The position numbers and the translations under genes are program-made. A stretch of 64,000 nucleotides of DNA from Tomocerus qinae (lineage: Eukaryota; Arthropoda; Collembola; Entomobryomorpha; Tomoceridae): assembly GCA_020055645.1 (NCBI GenBank), contig CM034547.1:27838513-27902512 (forward strand). The letters are read 5' to 3'. This document shows positions 1 through 13,300 of the stretch, piece by piece (the stretch's first letter is position 1; each line of letters opens with the position of its first letter). The notes below the pieces were generated by a model, which saw only the letters and a program-made list of their open reading frames with translations, made no database searches and had not been told where the DNA came from.

Positions 1-1966
1 TTTTGAGTCACACTCTTGAATTTCAAGATCGAGACTTAAGCCCCGTTCTGCTTCTCCTGACAGTAATAAAGAGTAAAGACAGTAGTATTACTTATGCGAA
101 AGACGAGAAATATGCAAATAAATGCAAAGGCACCTTCAAAGATCATATGCGAGTCATATCTGCATCTCATTTCTATATAGTAAAACACACGTTGGAGAAA
201 GAGGCTTAATTTCATTACCCAACTTGGACGAAACCGGAGACTTACTTACCTTAGTAGATAGCTAGGTATTTTTAAGTTCTCAGGTTTACCCAGTTTACGT
301 TTGGCGACACCGCACCCATGAGCCCAGCATGAATATCATAGCCATAAAAATTTCCTTTTCCCCCATAAAAAGCAAAACTTGCCAATGTGTAGCGAAGAAA
401 ACAAGACGGGTTAAAATTCCTCTTTTTATACAGTTATTAGCATTACGTCCCACAGCTTTTAAAGTATTTATGGATGAAAGGAGAAAGTGGAGTGAAAGTA
501 CAGACGCAATTTCTCGACAGCACCACTCCCCTATAAATTATATCAACTCAGTTGAAAATAAAAAGACAGCTGAGTCTCATGTCACAGTTTTGTTTGTTTT
601 TCAACAAAATGAAATGTTTTTCGAAGAGAAAGTATATTAGACATAGGAGAGAGAAGTAGACAGAGTGAGAGAGACTAGGGACGGAGGAGCTACTTACACT
701 ACATGGCAAAATAACGACAGTACATAATAGAAGAGAGCAGGGAGGAAGACAAATGAAAGTAGAGCACTTGACAATGTAACAGGACAGGACGTTCGCTGCC
801 GAAGGTTGCGAGTAAAGGAACAGGAACACAATAAGAAACGCCAGTAGAAAGAATAAAATAGTGCATGTCGTGTCCTTACTACTCACTACCTATACATATC
901 CCTAAACTTATATATTTTATCTTATTATATAATGCCCAGTATGTGTTTATAGTAAATTCCATTGCCTGTGTACTGTGACTGTGAGCACATTTCTAATGTC
1001 TTACGTGAGTTGTCTATCAACTTTGTTTCCTATGGCGAGGAGACGATTTCGAGAAAAGACTTGTTCACGGTGAAACGGACACGGAAATGGTCTTTTTTGT
1101 TGACCTTACATCTTGGAAAGAGAGAAGGGAGAGTTTTACTTTCAGAATACATACGACTGCACTGACTGAGTGAGATACGGAGCGGAGGCAACTAGGTATA
1201 AACTAGCTTGTCACTGCTCACCATGTGTACTGCTAAGACTACTATCTATACTGCCTCACTCCTGGAGTACGTAACAGTAGATACTACTACATAAATATAC
1301 GAGTACATAAGAAGAATTCAAGTAGAGAATCCGTGGTTTGTATTTTATATGGTGGTGGTGGGCTACGGTGTGTGGCTTGGTGTCGATGGCTCGGCTGGCA
1401 ATGGACTGGCTACTTTACCAAGCAATGCCCAAGCTAACAATAAGCTGGAACTTAAGCTAACTGCTAACCCCACCAAGTCCCTCAATAACTTTTCGCGGAG
1501 TTTCCGTTATAAATCCATTGGAGCTGTCAATAGACAGTAGAGCGCTAAGGCTGCTCTAGACTGGTCTCCTCCACTGAAATTCAGCTCTAGACACATAAGT
1601 CTTTCGGCCATAGTAAGCCATGACAAGCCTACATAGCTTGGATATGATCACAATGAACTTTCTCTACAATGAAATCACAATGCAAGTCGACGTTGGGAAA
1701 TTGCAACTTTTCACAATTTAATACGACTACGACACATACAACAAATCAGTAAATAATGCCGAGCAAGCAGTGCCCTGTCTGTTTATCTGTAAACATTGTG
1801 TATAGGTAAGGTATCTGTACTACATAAAATTAAATGTAGGCTAGTAGGCTTCCTTTTCTTCGGTGCGTTAACTTAATGTCCCACTCCCTTCACTTTGGAT
1901 TCAATCGCTCAATCTCAAACTTCAGTTTTCTCCGGGTCACCAAACTCTCAATCAATCCTCCTCCCA
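1..1966. other. Intergenic DNA downstream of MRPL24
   Basis: AT-rich DNA with only short, unconvincing open frames; none shows a recognisable domain or a splice-compatible neighbour. It lies 3' of MRPL24, which is on the minus strand, so its left part may include that gene's 3' UTR. The open frame at 1349-1540 is slightly less AT-rich than its surroundings, but I cannot link it to any family. Confidence 0.5.
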
Positions 1967-4900
1967 TCAGTACCAGTAAGTCTTTTTTGGAATCCTGTCT
2001 TCCACGATACCCATCGCTTCCATCACTTCCATTTCAAAAGTTTTCAGCTTGGGGTCAAACGTTATCGTCTCAATAACCGTCGCGACTGTGTCTTTCTCAC
2101 TTTCTGCAACGAAAAGAAATGCAACTTTTATACGAAAACTTGTTTTGAAAGCTGGTAATTAATAACTAAGGATATTTTATAATCCTACAGGAATAATAGG
2201 CTTTCACCCATGTAAAAAAGACGCTAGGGTACTTACGCTACATAAACTTTCTCCATTAAATGCGTCTTAAACAGCTTTACCATGTTAAGTAGTACTAGCT
2301 AGTCAAACTTAAAGCCAGATTTCAAATATGTTCTTTGCAAACACAGCTCTACTACTTCTCACTAACATTCTCCTGACTCAGACAACTAGGTAAATATTTT
2401 ACTTGTTAGGTTTCCATAATCTAATAATGTATGTACAGCCTTCTATCTACACTTATGTGTTTGGTTATACACCCGCTTATCAATATCAATGTACTAATAT
2501 CTTACTTACGTTCTCTTAACTTTCTACTTACAAACTGAGATGAAACTTTTTGCAAATTGAAAAAGTTGTGCAACATATAGATCATCAGTAGGCTTGAACA
2601 TGTGACTACGTCTTTTCAATTTTTAAAATACACGATATAGTAGCTCGTCTTGAATAATCTGACTGTTAGGTACATAAACTACTCCAAATTAAAAGAGCAA
2701 ACAAATGAAATAAATTCCCTGCCACATGTTTCCGTTTCGAATACTGTTGAAAGTTTTGTTGAAACAACTCCGACTAACTGACAATGAGTGCATGTAAATG
2801 TAATTTTGAGGAATATCTAACAGTAGTTGAAATCGCAATGGTCGGGTGACAGACGGATCCTTGAAAATAGTTTTGGTTAGTTCATCTGCGTAGTTTCTAC
2901 GCTCTACAACTGCCGTGCCCCATAACATGATAAAAGCTGAACTTGGAGAAAGTTTCAATGCAACATATTCAATGTTCCTGGAATGGAGGAGTAACATCAA
3001 CAGTTGTACTGACTGATTGTAAATAGAGTGGATTCTCATTACATTACCGCTTAAGTAAACTGAACTTGAAGAGGGGAGGAGAACCACAGAGCCGAAAGTG
3101 GAATTAGAATCCTGATCAAATTCACTCGAGGAGCACTTGACAAAGAACAAAGGAGGAAAAGCGACTAGTGTTTTCTCCTATGGAGAAACTAAGTGACTTG
3201 ACTTTCTCTTTCACTTACCCAAATAAGTATGGCGAGATTTATAGTCGTATGTCTCCTCGGCGGCCTGCGGTATAGGAATTATTCTCCCAGTACGAAGAGA
3301 CACTCGAACACGTTCCCCATCCTCAAGGTACCGCCACTCAAATTTACAAGGCTTACTGTGGAAAACAATAAAGAGAAAAGGTATTACTCGCTATAGCTCA
3401 ATACGTTACATCCCTCAGCAAAGTAGTCGTCTCCCTTACAAAAGACATCTCATTTAAACTCATCTCTCTTTATAAATCCTTCATTAATTTAAACATTCAG
3501 TCACCCAAAACAGACAGATTTCAGATGTCAAGAACGATGAAAGGGACAATCTTGTACAAATAACAAGACACCCACACACTACATTTACTAAGAAAATCCG
3601 ACAGATACTGATACGACAGATATATATAAACTATAATATTTGATGTACAAAACAATATGTGTGTCATACCCTTTTCCGTGACAATAAATGACATTCCTCC
3701 ATATGCTCTCATTCATGAAAAAACAAGAACAAAAGACAACGGAACACACACACACAGATACCGTGAGTTTAAGTACAACGTACAACTGATAAAATAAAAA
3801 TCAACAGCCACTGAAAAAAGGAACATATTAAATGGGTAATTGAAATAATTTAAAATGTCCCTGAATATAATTTAAACGGTCATTTTTGATGGTGTCCCGA
3901 CGGATAATTTAAAAGGTTCCTAAATAAATATTTAAAATGTCCCTGCAACCATTGAAAAGGTAAATCGTGGTAGATGTACACAGAAAGTAAACTTTAAACT
4001 TGGAATGTGATTAAATATGTTAACCTTATATCCTGTCGGCCGATAAAAAATGGTAAGGTAAGGCTATGTTGGAACAGATTGTTAATATGATGAGGACAGG
4101 CACAGCACTTACTGATTTAGAAGTCGATTTCGGAGGGTTAAAGGATGTCATAAAGCTATTTGTATTAGGCTCTTTTTTTCGAAAATGAGGCTAAACAGCC
4201 TTAAAATCGCGCGAAATTTTATGGTATTTTGAGAAAAATATTTTCTTTTTTCTTGGATTTCGGGGTGTGCATTTGCCCCCACCCCATCCCCCCTAAATAC
4301 AGCTTTGGTCAGGCGTACAATTCTTCATACTGTAGGCTTTCCTTGGGCTTATTCCACAATAAATTACAACTGTCTACAGACATTCGTGATCAGTGGCTTC
4401 GCAGATGAATCATAAATCCGATTCCGAGACAGAAAAAATCCAGTTACAAAATGAGCCCTCTTAGGGGGGTTTAGGAAAAATGACATTCAACCGGTTATGA
4501 AGAATTTGGTGCCTGACCTCATCATACTAACAAACTGTTCCAATATAGCTTTACCTTACCATTTTTTATCTGCCGACAGGATAAAAGGTTAACATATTTA
4601 CCTATCTAAGCGCAATACCTTTCTTATTCATCTTATACTTTGTTACTGTGCCTGTGATAGCAATCCAAGTTTAAAGTTTACTTTATGTGTGTATCTACCA
4701 CGGTTTATCTTTTTAATGGTTGCAGGGACATTGTAAATTTTTGTTTAGGGATTTTTAAAATTATCCGCAGGGACACCATCCAAAATGACCATTTAAATTA
4801 TTATTCAGGGGCATTTTAAATTATTTCAATGTCCCATTAAATAGCATCCCTGAAAAAAATGACATGCGAAACAATTTGATACAGAGAAAATAATGGCAAC

Positions 4901-6370
4901 CACTTATAACAGAAACAAACTCCGACAAGTCACGTCAAATAAACTAAAAAGAAAATATAATACCACAGTCAGAGTTATAGTGCATCCACTCTCCAACGAC
5001 CTTTGAGGCAACAAGCAAAATCAGTTTATTCCAAGAAAGAAAGAGTTTCTTACTTGTCTGCAGGGTCGACCAAAGAAACTTCTGTTGTGACCAGAAGTGG
5101 TTGTTCATCTCTAACGACTGTTCCAGGAGTCTTGTCAGTCTTCCCAATCCACTTGTAACGCCAATTTAGACCAGCCACAATCACCCAATTTCGTTCTTGA
5201 AACACCTACAAAGGATTTATTAAGCTTGATACTTGTGTAAATAACGTAGAGGTAGGTAAGGTATATGTACTAGAATTAAGTACCTAAGAAGTGTGTAAAA
5301 CTTGAAAATCTAGGCACTAGGCCGCTTTATAAATTATTACAGCTATCTACAAAGAGTTTCCAGACATTACGCTCATGCCTTTTGTATTTGCCCTATATAC
5401 CTACTCTCTGTATTTTACGCTATGTTCTGCACCATTTTCTTATGCTATATATAGTCTAGAAATAAAATGACGATGACTGTATTTGTAACTCGTGTAACAG
5501 CCAAACTAGAACAGTTTGTTATTCATTCAAAGAAAGACGTTAGCGTCACAGTGAGTTCAGTTAGGTGTGAGCCATTAATGTGACAGTCAATTTACTCAAT
5601 TTTCCATAATTGGATCCCTAATGAGAAAGTGACGAAGCCTTACTTTATTTGGGAACTTTATTTTATTAACTCCATAAGCGCAGTTAACCAGAAAAAAGTT
5701 GTCTACAAGTACTACATCTACAATAAGTAAAGCCAGTTACCACACAACACTTTCTCCATTTTAATGGTAGTTCCACATCAAACTTTCTCCCAAATTTTTA
5801 CAATCACAAACGAAATGTGGTGAAATTGGTGAAACTTTGAATACACCAATAGCGTATTCACTTAGCGCCAACCTTAGCTAAAATGTACTACTACCAACTA
5901 CTAGCGGCCAACTAAAATATTGCTCGCATTGGCAATAGAACAAAGAAGGCAAATCTTCCTGACATTCTTGAGAAAGTTGATACCTTTTGAAACTCCTTTA
6001 TCATTATACAATTCATATTTTAAAAGTAAAATCGTCAATATTATTTTATCTCCACACTACATACATTTTACATAATAGATAGATACATAATTGTATTGTG
6101 AAGTAGAAAATAAATAGTTGGTTTTGGTTGACTTACTTGAGAAACAAGTCCATGTTTTCCTTTGTCCCGCCCTACGAGGATTTCCACTCGATCACCTTTG
6201 AAAATCGGCCAGTGTAGTATGGGCTCAACCCAAATCGGCTCTCTACTTTCAGGTCCTTCATTTTCTCTTCTAAACTCATCTGTCCACGGTCGGTGGATGC
6301 CGAATTGGTATGATTTTCTCTTCACCGTCCTCGGTAAGTATTGCGGCAAATCCGGAGTTTTCCATTCCAC
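1967..6370 (-). CDS. MRPL24: Mitochondrial ribosomal protein uL24m (5' end missing)
   Basis: Component of the large subunit of the mitochondrial ribosome. Four minus-strand exons join in phase: 6370-6137, 5205-5054, 3355-3219 and 2103-1967, giving 219 codons before the TGA at 1969-1967. The KOW motif ([16 protein letters not shown]) sits near the end of the first of these exons. It is followed by [37 protein letters not shown] and the family's typical C-terminus VMEAMGI...YWY. All four introns ends are GT-AG with matching phases 0, 2 and 1. The first listed exon starts after an AG with codons VEWKTP, a position internal to insect uL24m, so an upstream exon with the start codon and mitochondrial targeting peptide should exist; I did not find it. 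An inverted-repeat element sits in the intron 3356-5053. Family identity is strong; only the N-terminus is open. Confidence 0.92.
3829..4851. mobile_element. Long inverted-repeat element in MRPL24 intron
   Basis: The stretch from about 3829 to 4095 reappears inverted at about 4510-4851, with many substitutions and small indels. Shared blocks include GTGGTAGATG/CATCTACCAC-type segments, AAAGTAAACTTTAAACTTGG and the TGGTAAGGTAAGGCTAT block with its complement. Inside each arm a GTCCCTG...AATAATTTAAA pattern recurs several times. The central part (about 4100-4510) has no coding potential that I recognise. This fits a non-autonomous foldback-type or MITE-like DNA transposon; no clean target-site duplication was found, so the ends are approximate and the superfamily is unknown. 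Confidence 0.75.
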
Positions 6371-8611
6371 CTTCATTAGCATAAGTGCATCGTTCACAAA
6401 GAGTACAATACATAGAGTTGAATGAATATATATATTGTATGCGGACTCAGCTCAGCTCAACTAAATAAGCCAATGCAAAGTAAGTACAAGTACATGTATC
6501 TTACTCGCCTACTACTTACAAATGCGTATAATAATACGGTTATTGCACGGCTAATAGTACTCTAAGTAAAGTAACATAATAGTACAACACACTTCTCTGT
6601 GAGTAGAGAGACTGGGGACAAAATGGAAGTGTTACAGAACACTGCATTTAATACTTTGGTTGAAATCCTAGTAGGACCGCTGTGTCTATTTTAGCACACA
6701 TAAGCAAATCCTCAGTAGGGCAGGGAAAGTGAGAAGCAGGGAAATACTTACCTTGCTAACAAAATGTGAGCTTAGAAAAGCGAGAGAGAACTATTTGTAG
6801 GACGTTGACTACTACGATACGACGATAATGACTAAGATTACTCGTTGAATATGAAACAAGAAAAGGAACACCAAGGCTTTCATTTCCCAACTACCTCTAA
6901 ATGGACATTCTTCCTCTTGTACAGCTATTCTCTTGTTCTTGTTCAAATGCCCTTGTCTCCATTCATAAAATCCTACGCGTAGGTAGTAAGTAGTGGCATT
7001 TAAGGTGCTACACATTATACTTCATCTTTAAGTGCCTCCATACATCTACATCTCTAACAACAGTTATGCTGTCCTACAGAAAGAAATTTTCTTGACTTGA
7101 GAATCTCTAATAAATATGTATAGCGAAATATAGTTATGCAGGGTAGTACTGTGTTAGTAGGTATAGGCTGAAGAAGCTGAGTTACACGGACGGACGGGGA
7201 ACTGATTTGATTGTGAGATGCATAGTTTCTATTCTCTCACTTTCTCCTTTCGCTATGTGACTCATTGAGTCTCCGGTTCCGTGAGAAAGTCGTACAGAGC
7301 TTAAGCTGCCGTGGAAAATCGATGAAAGCTTTGCTTTACCAACCAAATGATACGCACCATTTATCTCCATTCACTAAGCATCCCACATGAATCATAATAC
7401 GGCATTTCTAGACTTTCTTAGATTTACAGGGTCTCCTTATAATTTACGTTATGAGATCCTTTCTTCCATACTTTTTTATCCCCCATTCGATTCTACATGC
7501 ACTATAGACAGCAATAAATATCAGTATATGAAAAGTACAATGGATTCTCCATTCTCCCGCTCATCCTACAAAAAGTGAAACTTTGAGTGAAACTTCTAAT
7601 CTTCTACGAAAGATTTTTAAGGGAGCTTAACCAGCCTTTACTGCTCATTCAGTCACAATGCTCACAAAGATCTCAAATCAATTGGAAAGTGAGCGAGTTA
7701 CCGACATTGCTTTTCCAATCTTTTCACTATCTACAACCAACTGCAAAAAATCCAATGTTACCCTGTATGTTATCTTTTCAATCGACATTATTAGGTAGAC
7801 CTAAAAAGGATTGAAAATAAGACCTAGGGCAAACTAGTGCACTACCAAAATCCGCTTTGCAAAATTGCTAGCATTCAATTAGTGGAATGTTGACAAACAA
7901 CGAACAATACTTTCAGGAATTAGGAACACATACTCAAATCTTTATTCTGTACCTTTTATTGTGCTTTTTGCGAGGTTTGTATGAACAACATCACGTACGT
8001 CTGTATTCTGTAGGCTTTGAATTGTGTATGTAACAAAGAATTTCTAAGAACACCAACACTACAATGACAAATCCTATACGTCGGTAAAATTCAACATTTC
8101 CAATTCGGGCATCCGAAATCTTTTATTCCCTTGTCACTTGGCCCCGTCTTCAAAAACGTTTCCATTTGCTGGAACCAGACTAAAAAATATTTTTCTGATG
8201 CCCCAATTTTTGCCTTTTAGCTCCCATTAAGAAAACTCTCTTTCATCAGAAAAAAAGGGTTACTTCAGTGACGTTTTTCTTCCCTGGACCAACGTAACAA
8301 GTCCTCTGGGGTTCCGAATCAAAGATTTCGACTAAACGACCCAATCCAATTACATTATAATTAGATTCTCTCCTACGCAATTTCACTATTACGTAACAGC
8401 ACACATAGACAGGATAAATAACTAGGTATGCCTACTAATATCTAATGGTATTAGCTATCTATATATCTTCAAGCAACTTCATTTCTTTCTTAACGACCCA
8501 AAATGCAATAAAGGAATTCCACTAATTGACAATTGGTAATGTCTGCATTAGGAAACAAATGATAGTTAACCTAACACACATAACTCCATTCGGTCCAGTT
8601 GGCTAAAATGC

Positions 8612-8713
8612 TGGTGAAAGTACGGGTTAAAGGTTGGTGAAAGTACGGGTTAAAGGTTGGTGAAAGTACGGGTTAAAGGTTGGTGAAAGTACGGGTTAAA
8701 GGTTGGTGAAAGT
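8612..8713. repeat. 23-bp tandem repeat, about 4.4 copies
   Basis: A 23-bp unit beginning TGGTGAAAGTACGGGTTAAA is repeated four times without change, followed by a partial fifth copy ending in GAAAGT. Perfect identity among copies points to recent expansion. The GGTGAAAGT core also occurs singly at many other non-coding places in the window. Confidence 0.95.
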
Positions 8714-10310
8714 TCTATATGTCATTAGTTGGTACCGTGTCAGTGTCTATCCACCAAAAATACAATTTTATTGGAAAATCTTCAAAATAATTTTAAACCC
8801 GTTTTTTGCTAAAATGATAGGTTACGCATCATTATTTTTGTTTCATTTAGCCAAACGTGACTACATAGTAGTCTATCCCATAAATATTAATTTTAGCTTT
8901 ATTTCTCCCATCTACTAATTTCTCCCACCTTTACTTGACATTGTGTCAGAACGTAAAATACTATATCTTTATCTTTCAAAACTTCACTTTATTGAACAAC
9001 CAGATGATACGTATTCTTTTCGGTCATTTTTTCAATGGTAGCAAAACTTCAGCCATAACTTTCTTATAGTGTGTATCTTATTGGTCGATCGCAGTGTAGG
9101 ATAGGGTTAAAGAATATTATAGGACAAAAAGCCTATTTCATTTGTGATAGAATTCATAAATTCACATTTCCAATATTATTCAATTTGTACCCAACATTGG
9201 TGAATGCAGTGAAATTGTGAATTTTCTCTCTCCTATTACATTCTTGCATTGAGAAAGCAAAGGCAAAGACAGGAAGAATATTTATATAATTTTTTTGCAT
9301 GAGGACTAATATTTCTGGTGCAGACTTAAGAATGCAACTTCTTTGGAACATTACTGGCAAGATACACTTTAATATCCAAAATGCTTAATACGAACACTTT
9401 ACTAATTGTATAAAAAGGCTTTTGAGAAAATGCTGGTAAACTGCAGAGTACGTAGCTAGTAGAGCGAGCATGACAAATGTGTATATAGATATGGAGTATT
9501 TTTAGCGGAGATGGTATTTGTATGCTTAGTTTGGTTGGTACTTGAGCTTGTTTTTGCTATTTCCTCATCCTCTTTGTCAACGTCAAATCAGTTGTCAGCT
9601 GAAGTGAAGCGAGATCATGCTGGCACGTTGGCAGCACCCATGCGTCTTCTTTCAATTCAGATTGTATACGAAGAGACAGAATGAGAGGAAGACTGGGAAT
9701 CAAACACCATTTTTGCATCCCACTGCTTTGCTTTGACATGACTTGTGCTGAGAGCTTGACTCATCATAAATACTACATAAGGGGAAACTCAAAAGAAAGT
9801 GAGAACAGTGGTACTAACAAAATATTCTATTCTTTATCAACAATTCATTTCATACTGATATTCAAAGAGTGTCTACGTCTTGTGGGAAGCTTCTTCAGAG
9901 GAAAAATTCAGAACACCATCCACATTCAGGCAGGAGCACTGACACTATGACTATAGTACTTAATAATGTAGGGAAAAGAGTGAGATGAGTTAGTAGAGGT
10001 ATATAGATAGACATGTACTCTTAAAACATCTTCGGCTAGGCTAAAATGTAAAATGTCATGTCATGTGCGAAAACCGGGAATTATTCTTGTTCCTTTAGGC
10101 AGTGGCATAAAAAGCGAGTTAAAAGAGCGAGCAGGGCTCCCTATAAATCACTCTTCGTGTGTTTAATAGTTATTCTGATGGAGCGTTTGAAACTACTATG
10201 CTAAGAGCATCCAGAAGAAGAAGAGCGAAAAGCATACCACGATAGCAGTTTCCTATGGTATTATCATTCTAGCTCTTATTCATGTTCCGCTAGCTTATAC
10301 TTAGTGCGAA

Positions 10311-10341
10311 ATGAATGAATTGAGGAATGAATGAATGAATT
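10311..10341. repeat. GAAT-type microsatellite
   Basis: Short run of GAAT tetranucleotides with one interruption (GAATGAATGAATTGAGGAAT then GAATGAATGAATTC). A simple-sequence repeat with no other feature attached. Confidence 0.8.
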
Positions 10342-13300
10342 CATCTGAACTGAAGAGAGAAGACCCGGACTGAGAAGAATACGAAAAGGAAATGACTATA
10401 TATATTTATATCGAGAGAACAAAGAAAGATTTTCGGTATGTCATGCTAGAACTGTCTTCTATAACTACCATTAAGTGAAAGTGAAGCAGTAATACATAGT
10501 AATAGTTACTTTCCCTCTCAGTCTCTCACTTCAATGTAATGTATGGAATCTTAGATTCAAATGTTGCTATTACTGTTATCGTACCGTTGAATTGAACAAC
10601 TAACTTTCAAGCTCAAGCTACTACAACACCACTCCCATTCTCATCCACTCTCAATTTACAAAAGATACTTATTACTGCAATCACTATTACTAACTTCAAT
10701 AGAACCCTTGGCTTTACAATGTCCAATGATGCAATGACTACAGACCTAGCACAAACATTTACTACTTCTCTACGATTATCCTAGTATATATGTCGTAGTC
10801 TATGCATTTACTTTACTGTCAACTTACAAGTTAAACTAGTACATATCATTTAAATTAAGAAGTGACTGTTCAGCGGAACATAGTTGGATTAGAGGCTAGA
10901 CAACTGCAATGAAAGTTCCTGCGACTTGCACTCCTGCTTGAAGTAAATTGTAAGTTATAGAATAACTAAGTGTAAAACGGAAGGTATGCATTGGGGTACA
11001 GAGTACAGGTACAATTCGTAACTAACTACATTCGAAGTAGAATCAAACTTCTCAACTTAATCTAAAGGAAGACAAGTAACCTATTTACGCTCACAAAGTT
11101 ACGGCAATTACAGCCACACAGAGTAAATGAAATGGTAAACTACAAATTCGATGTTCTGGTTAACCATTGATATTGATGCGTCAATTAATTGGCTGGTTCG
11201 TAAATTGACCACGACATATATAAGTTCACAAGTTTTGAATACCCACACTGTCATTCTGTCACTGTCTGTAAAATTTTCTATATAGGTACTTATGCATCTA
11301 TATTTTTTGTTGACCTACTTTAAGTTACAGAAATTGGTAAAAACTTACATTGTGTCCTATACGATGCAAATAAATAGTGCTAGTACTTAATTTCCATTGG
11401 CCCTTCCATATTTATGGCTTGGCCTCTCTTGTTAAGTTAAGTATTGCATCTTTCTCAATTGAGTTCCTTAATGAATATTTAAATCACATACCTTACTGTT
11501 CCTTATAAGTCATTTTAGCACAAACGGAAATTGTTACGTTTCAGTAGTAAATTACTTTTAGTATGAAATCCCTCTTCACACCAACAAACTTTCAGTTGTC
11601 AAACATGACATGGATATGCCATCATTATTTCCATTGGATTTATATGTCTGTATAAGCATACATTTTTCTCATTACGGGTAAAAGCGAAAACGCTTTACCT
11701 ACTTTTTTTTTCCTTTAAATTACCTACATTACATTCAACAGACAACCTCTTAGGCCATTAAATTTAAAATGGTAAAAACTTATAGGAGAAAGGTAAAATG
11801 ACTTCCAATTCCAATGCTGTATTTAAGTTTTCCTTTGCTGTATCCCCAATGTATTTCTTAACACAGCTAGTTACTCAGAGTAAGTATCTTGAAATACGAG
11901 TCGTCACAAGTCAAGGTAGCACAAACAAAGCGTGATATGCATTAGAGCACAGACCATAAATTCCCATTATCACTACATTACCTGACCTGTCTTACGCTTT
12001 CCTTCTACTCCCAATCAACTAATCGTACGTGCACGGTCCAACTATGTCGAATAGTAGCACAACACACACCCCCATACCTAATGGAGTAGCAGTACAGAAA
12101 ATCCTACGTTTTACTTATACTATAGTGATCGAGTAGACACTTCAAGATGTGCACATAATATTTATATTCATTGGGTTAACATTTGCCTAAAGAAGGCTTC
12201 GGACTATGAATATATACCACTATACCGCAGAGTATATGAGCAGCGTAATATTGCAGACCATTTGTTCTGCTTTCAAAAGAGTAGTAGTCCTGCAGTGTTT
12301 CTTCAGTATATACAATATATGTAGACTGTAGAGGTTACAAATGAAAACACAGACAAACGTACTTATAAATGCTTTATGCTTCAAGCTGTTTTTGCAACCT
12401 GGATCATTGTCACTGTTTGCTGTATAATACAGACAGACATAAACAGAACTGATAGATAAGTAGCTACCTACGGCGCACTTTATTTATATAGGATTTACCA
12501 AAATTGGACTTACAGAGACAGAGACAGACACCAATTGCCTAAATCATTTGGCACAGTAATCTTACCCAATGAATACCACACTGGCTTCTGTTATTTATCT
12601 ACTCCTATGCATCCGTCAAATCTACTTACTATTGATAAAACTAAATAAATGGACTATGCATTTTCCAGTATATACTACAGTATGTTACAACCTACTGTAT
12701 TCATTTTCTTTTCGAGTGATAATTACATATACTAAACTTTTCCCAACTTTCACTCGCGCTTTAAAAGAAAGGTCAATGAAAAGTTTCATATGGAGTTATA
12801 ATAAAAGAGAAAATACTTTTAATATTGATACGGTATATGAATACAGATAAACAAATTCCAATTGACAATGACATAATGATTATGATACATTGGAGAAGAG
12901 TATAATGCAAACGTATAATAATATATTAAACTAAAATTACTACCAAAAAATAGCCTCCATAAATTAAATATTTTTACCTCAAAGTGAAACATTTGTATAA
13001 TGGATACAGCGAAACACATCATTGCATTTATAGTGATTGGAAATAAATAAACAAGTGCAAGTTTTGGGTAAATCAGCAGAAAAAACATTAAATTCAAGCT
13101 TAAAACTATAGAATTTAGGATGGTAGATGCATAACCTATATTAAACTTCAAGTATTAACTTTTGCAAACATAAACAACTTAGGTATATATAGAAGGACCA
13201 AAGTTCTCGTAGAAGTGTGTAAACACAATATCCGACTGTCACAATATTATTTTACTAAACTACCTCAAGTGAGGGATTAAAAAGATAAATTAAATGAAGT

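Noticed and set aside
548-886. Minus-strand open frame of 112 codons rich in Leu, Phe, Ser
   Set aside because: Composition follows purine/pyrimidine-biased DNA (GAGAGA-type plus strand); no domain, splice partner or context.
2689-3150. 153-codon minus-strand open frame lying in the MRPL24 3' intron
   Set aside because: It lies between two well-phased MRPL24 exons (3219 and 2103) and matches nothing known; treated as intronic.
12569-13151. Open frames of about 90-110 codons on both strands
   Set aside because: Hydrophobic, AT-driven composition and no recognisable motif; overlapping frames on opposite strands are expected by chance in AT-rich DNA.
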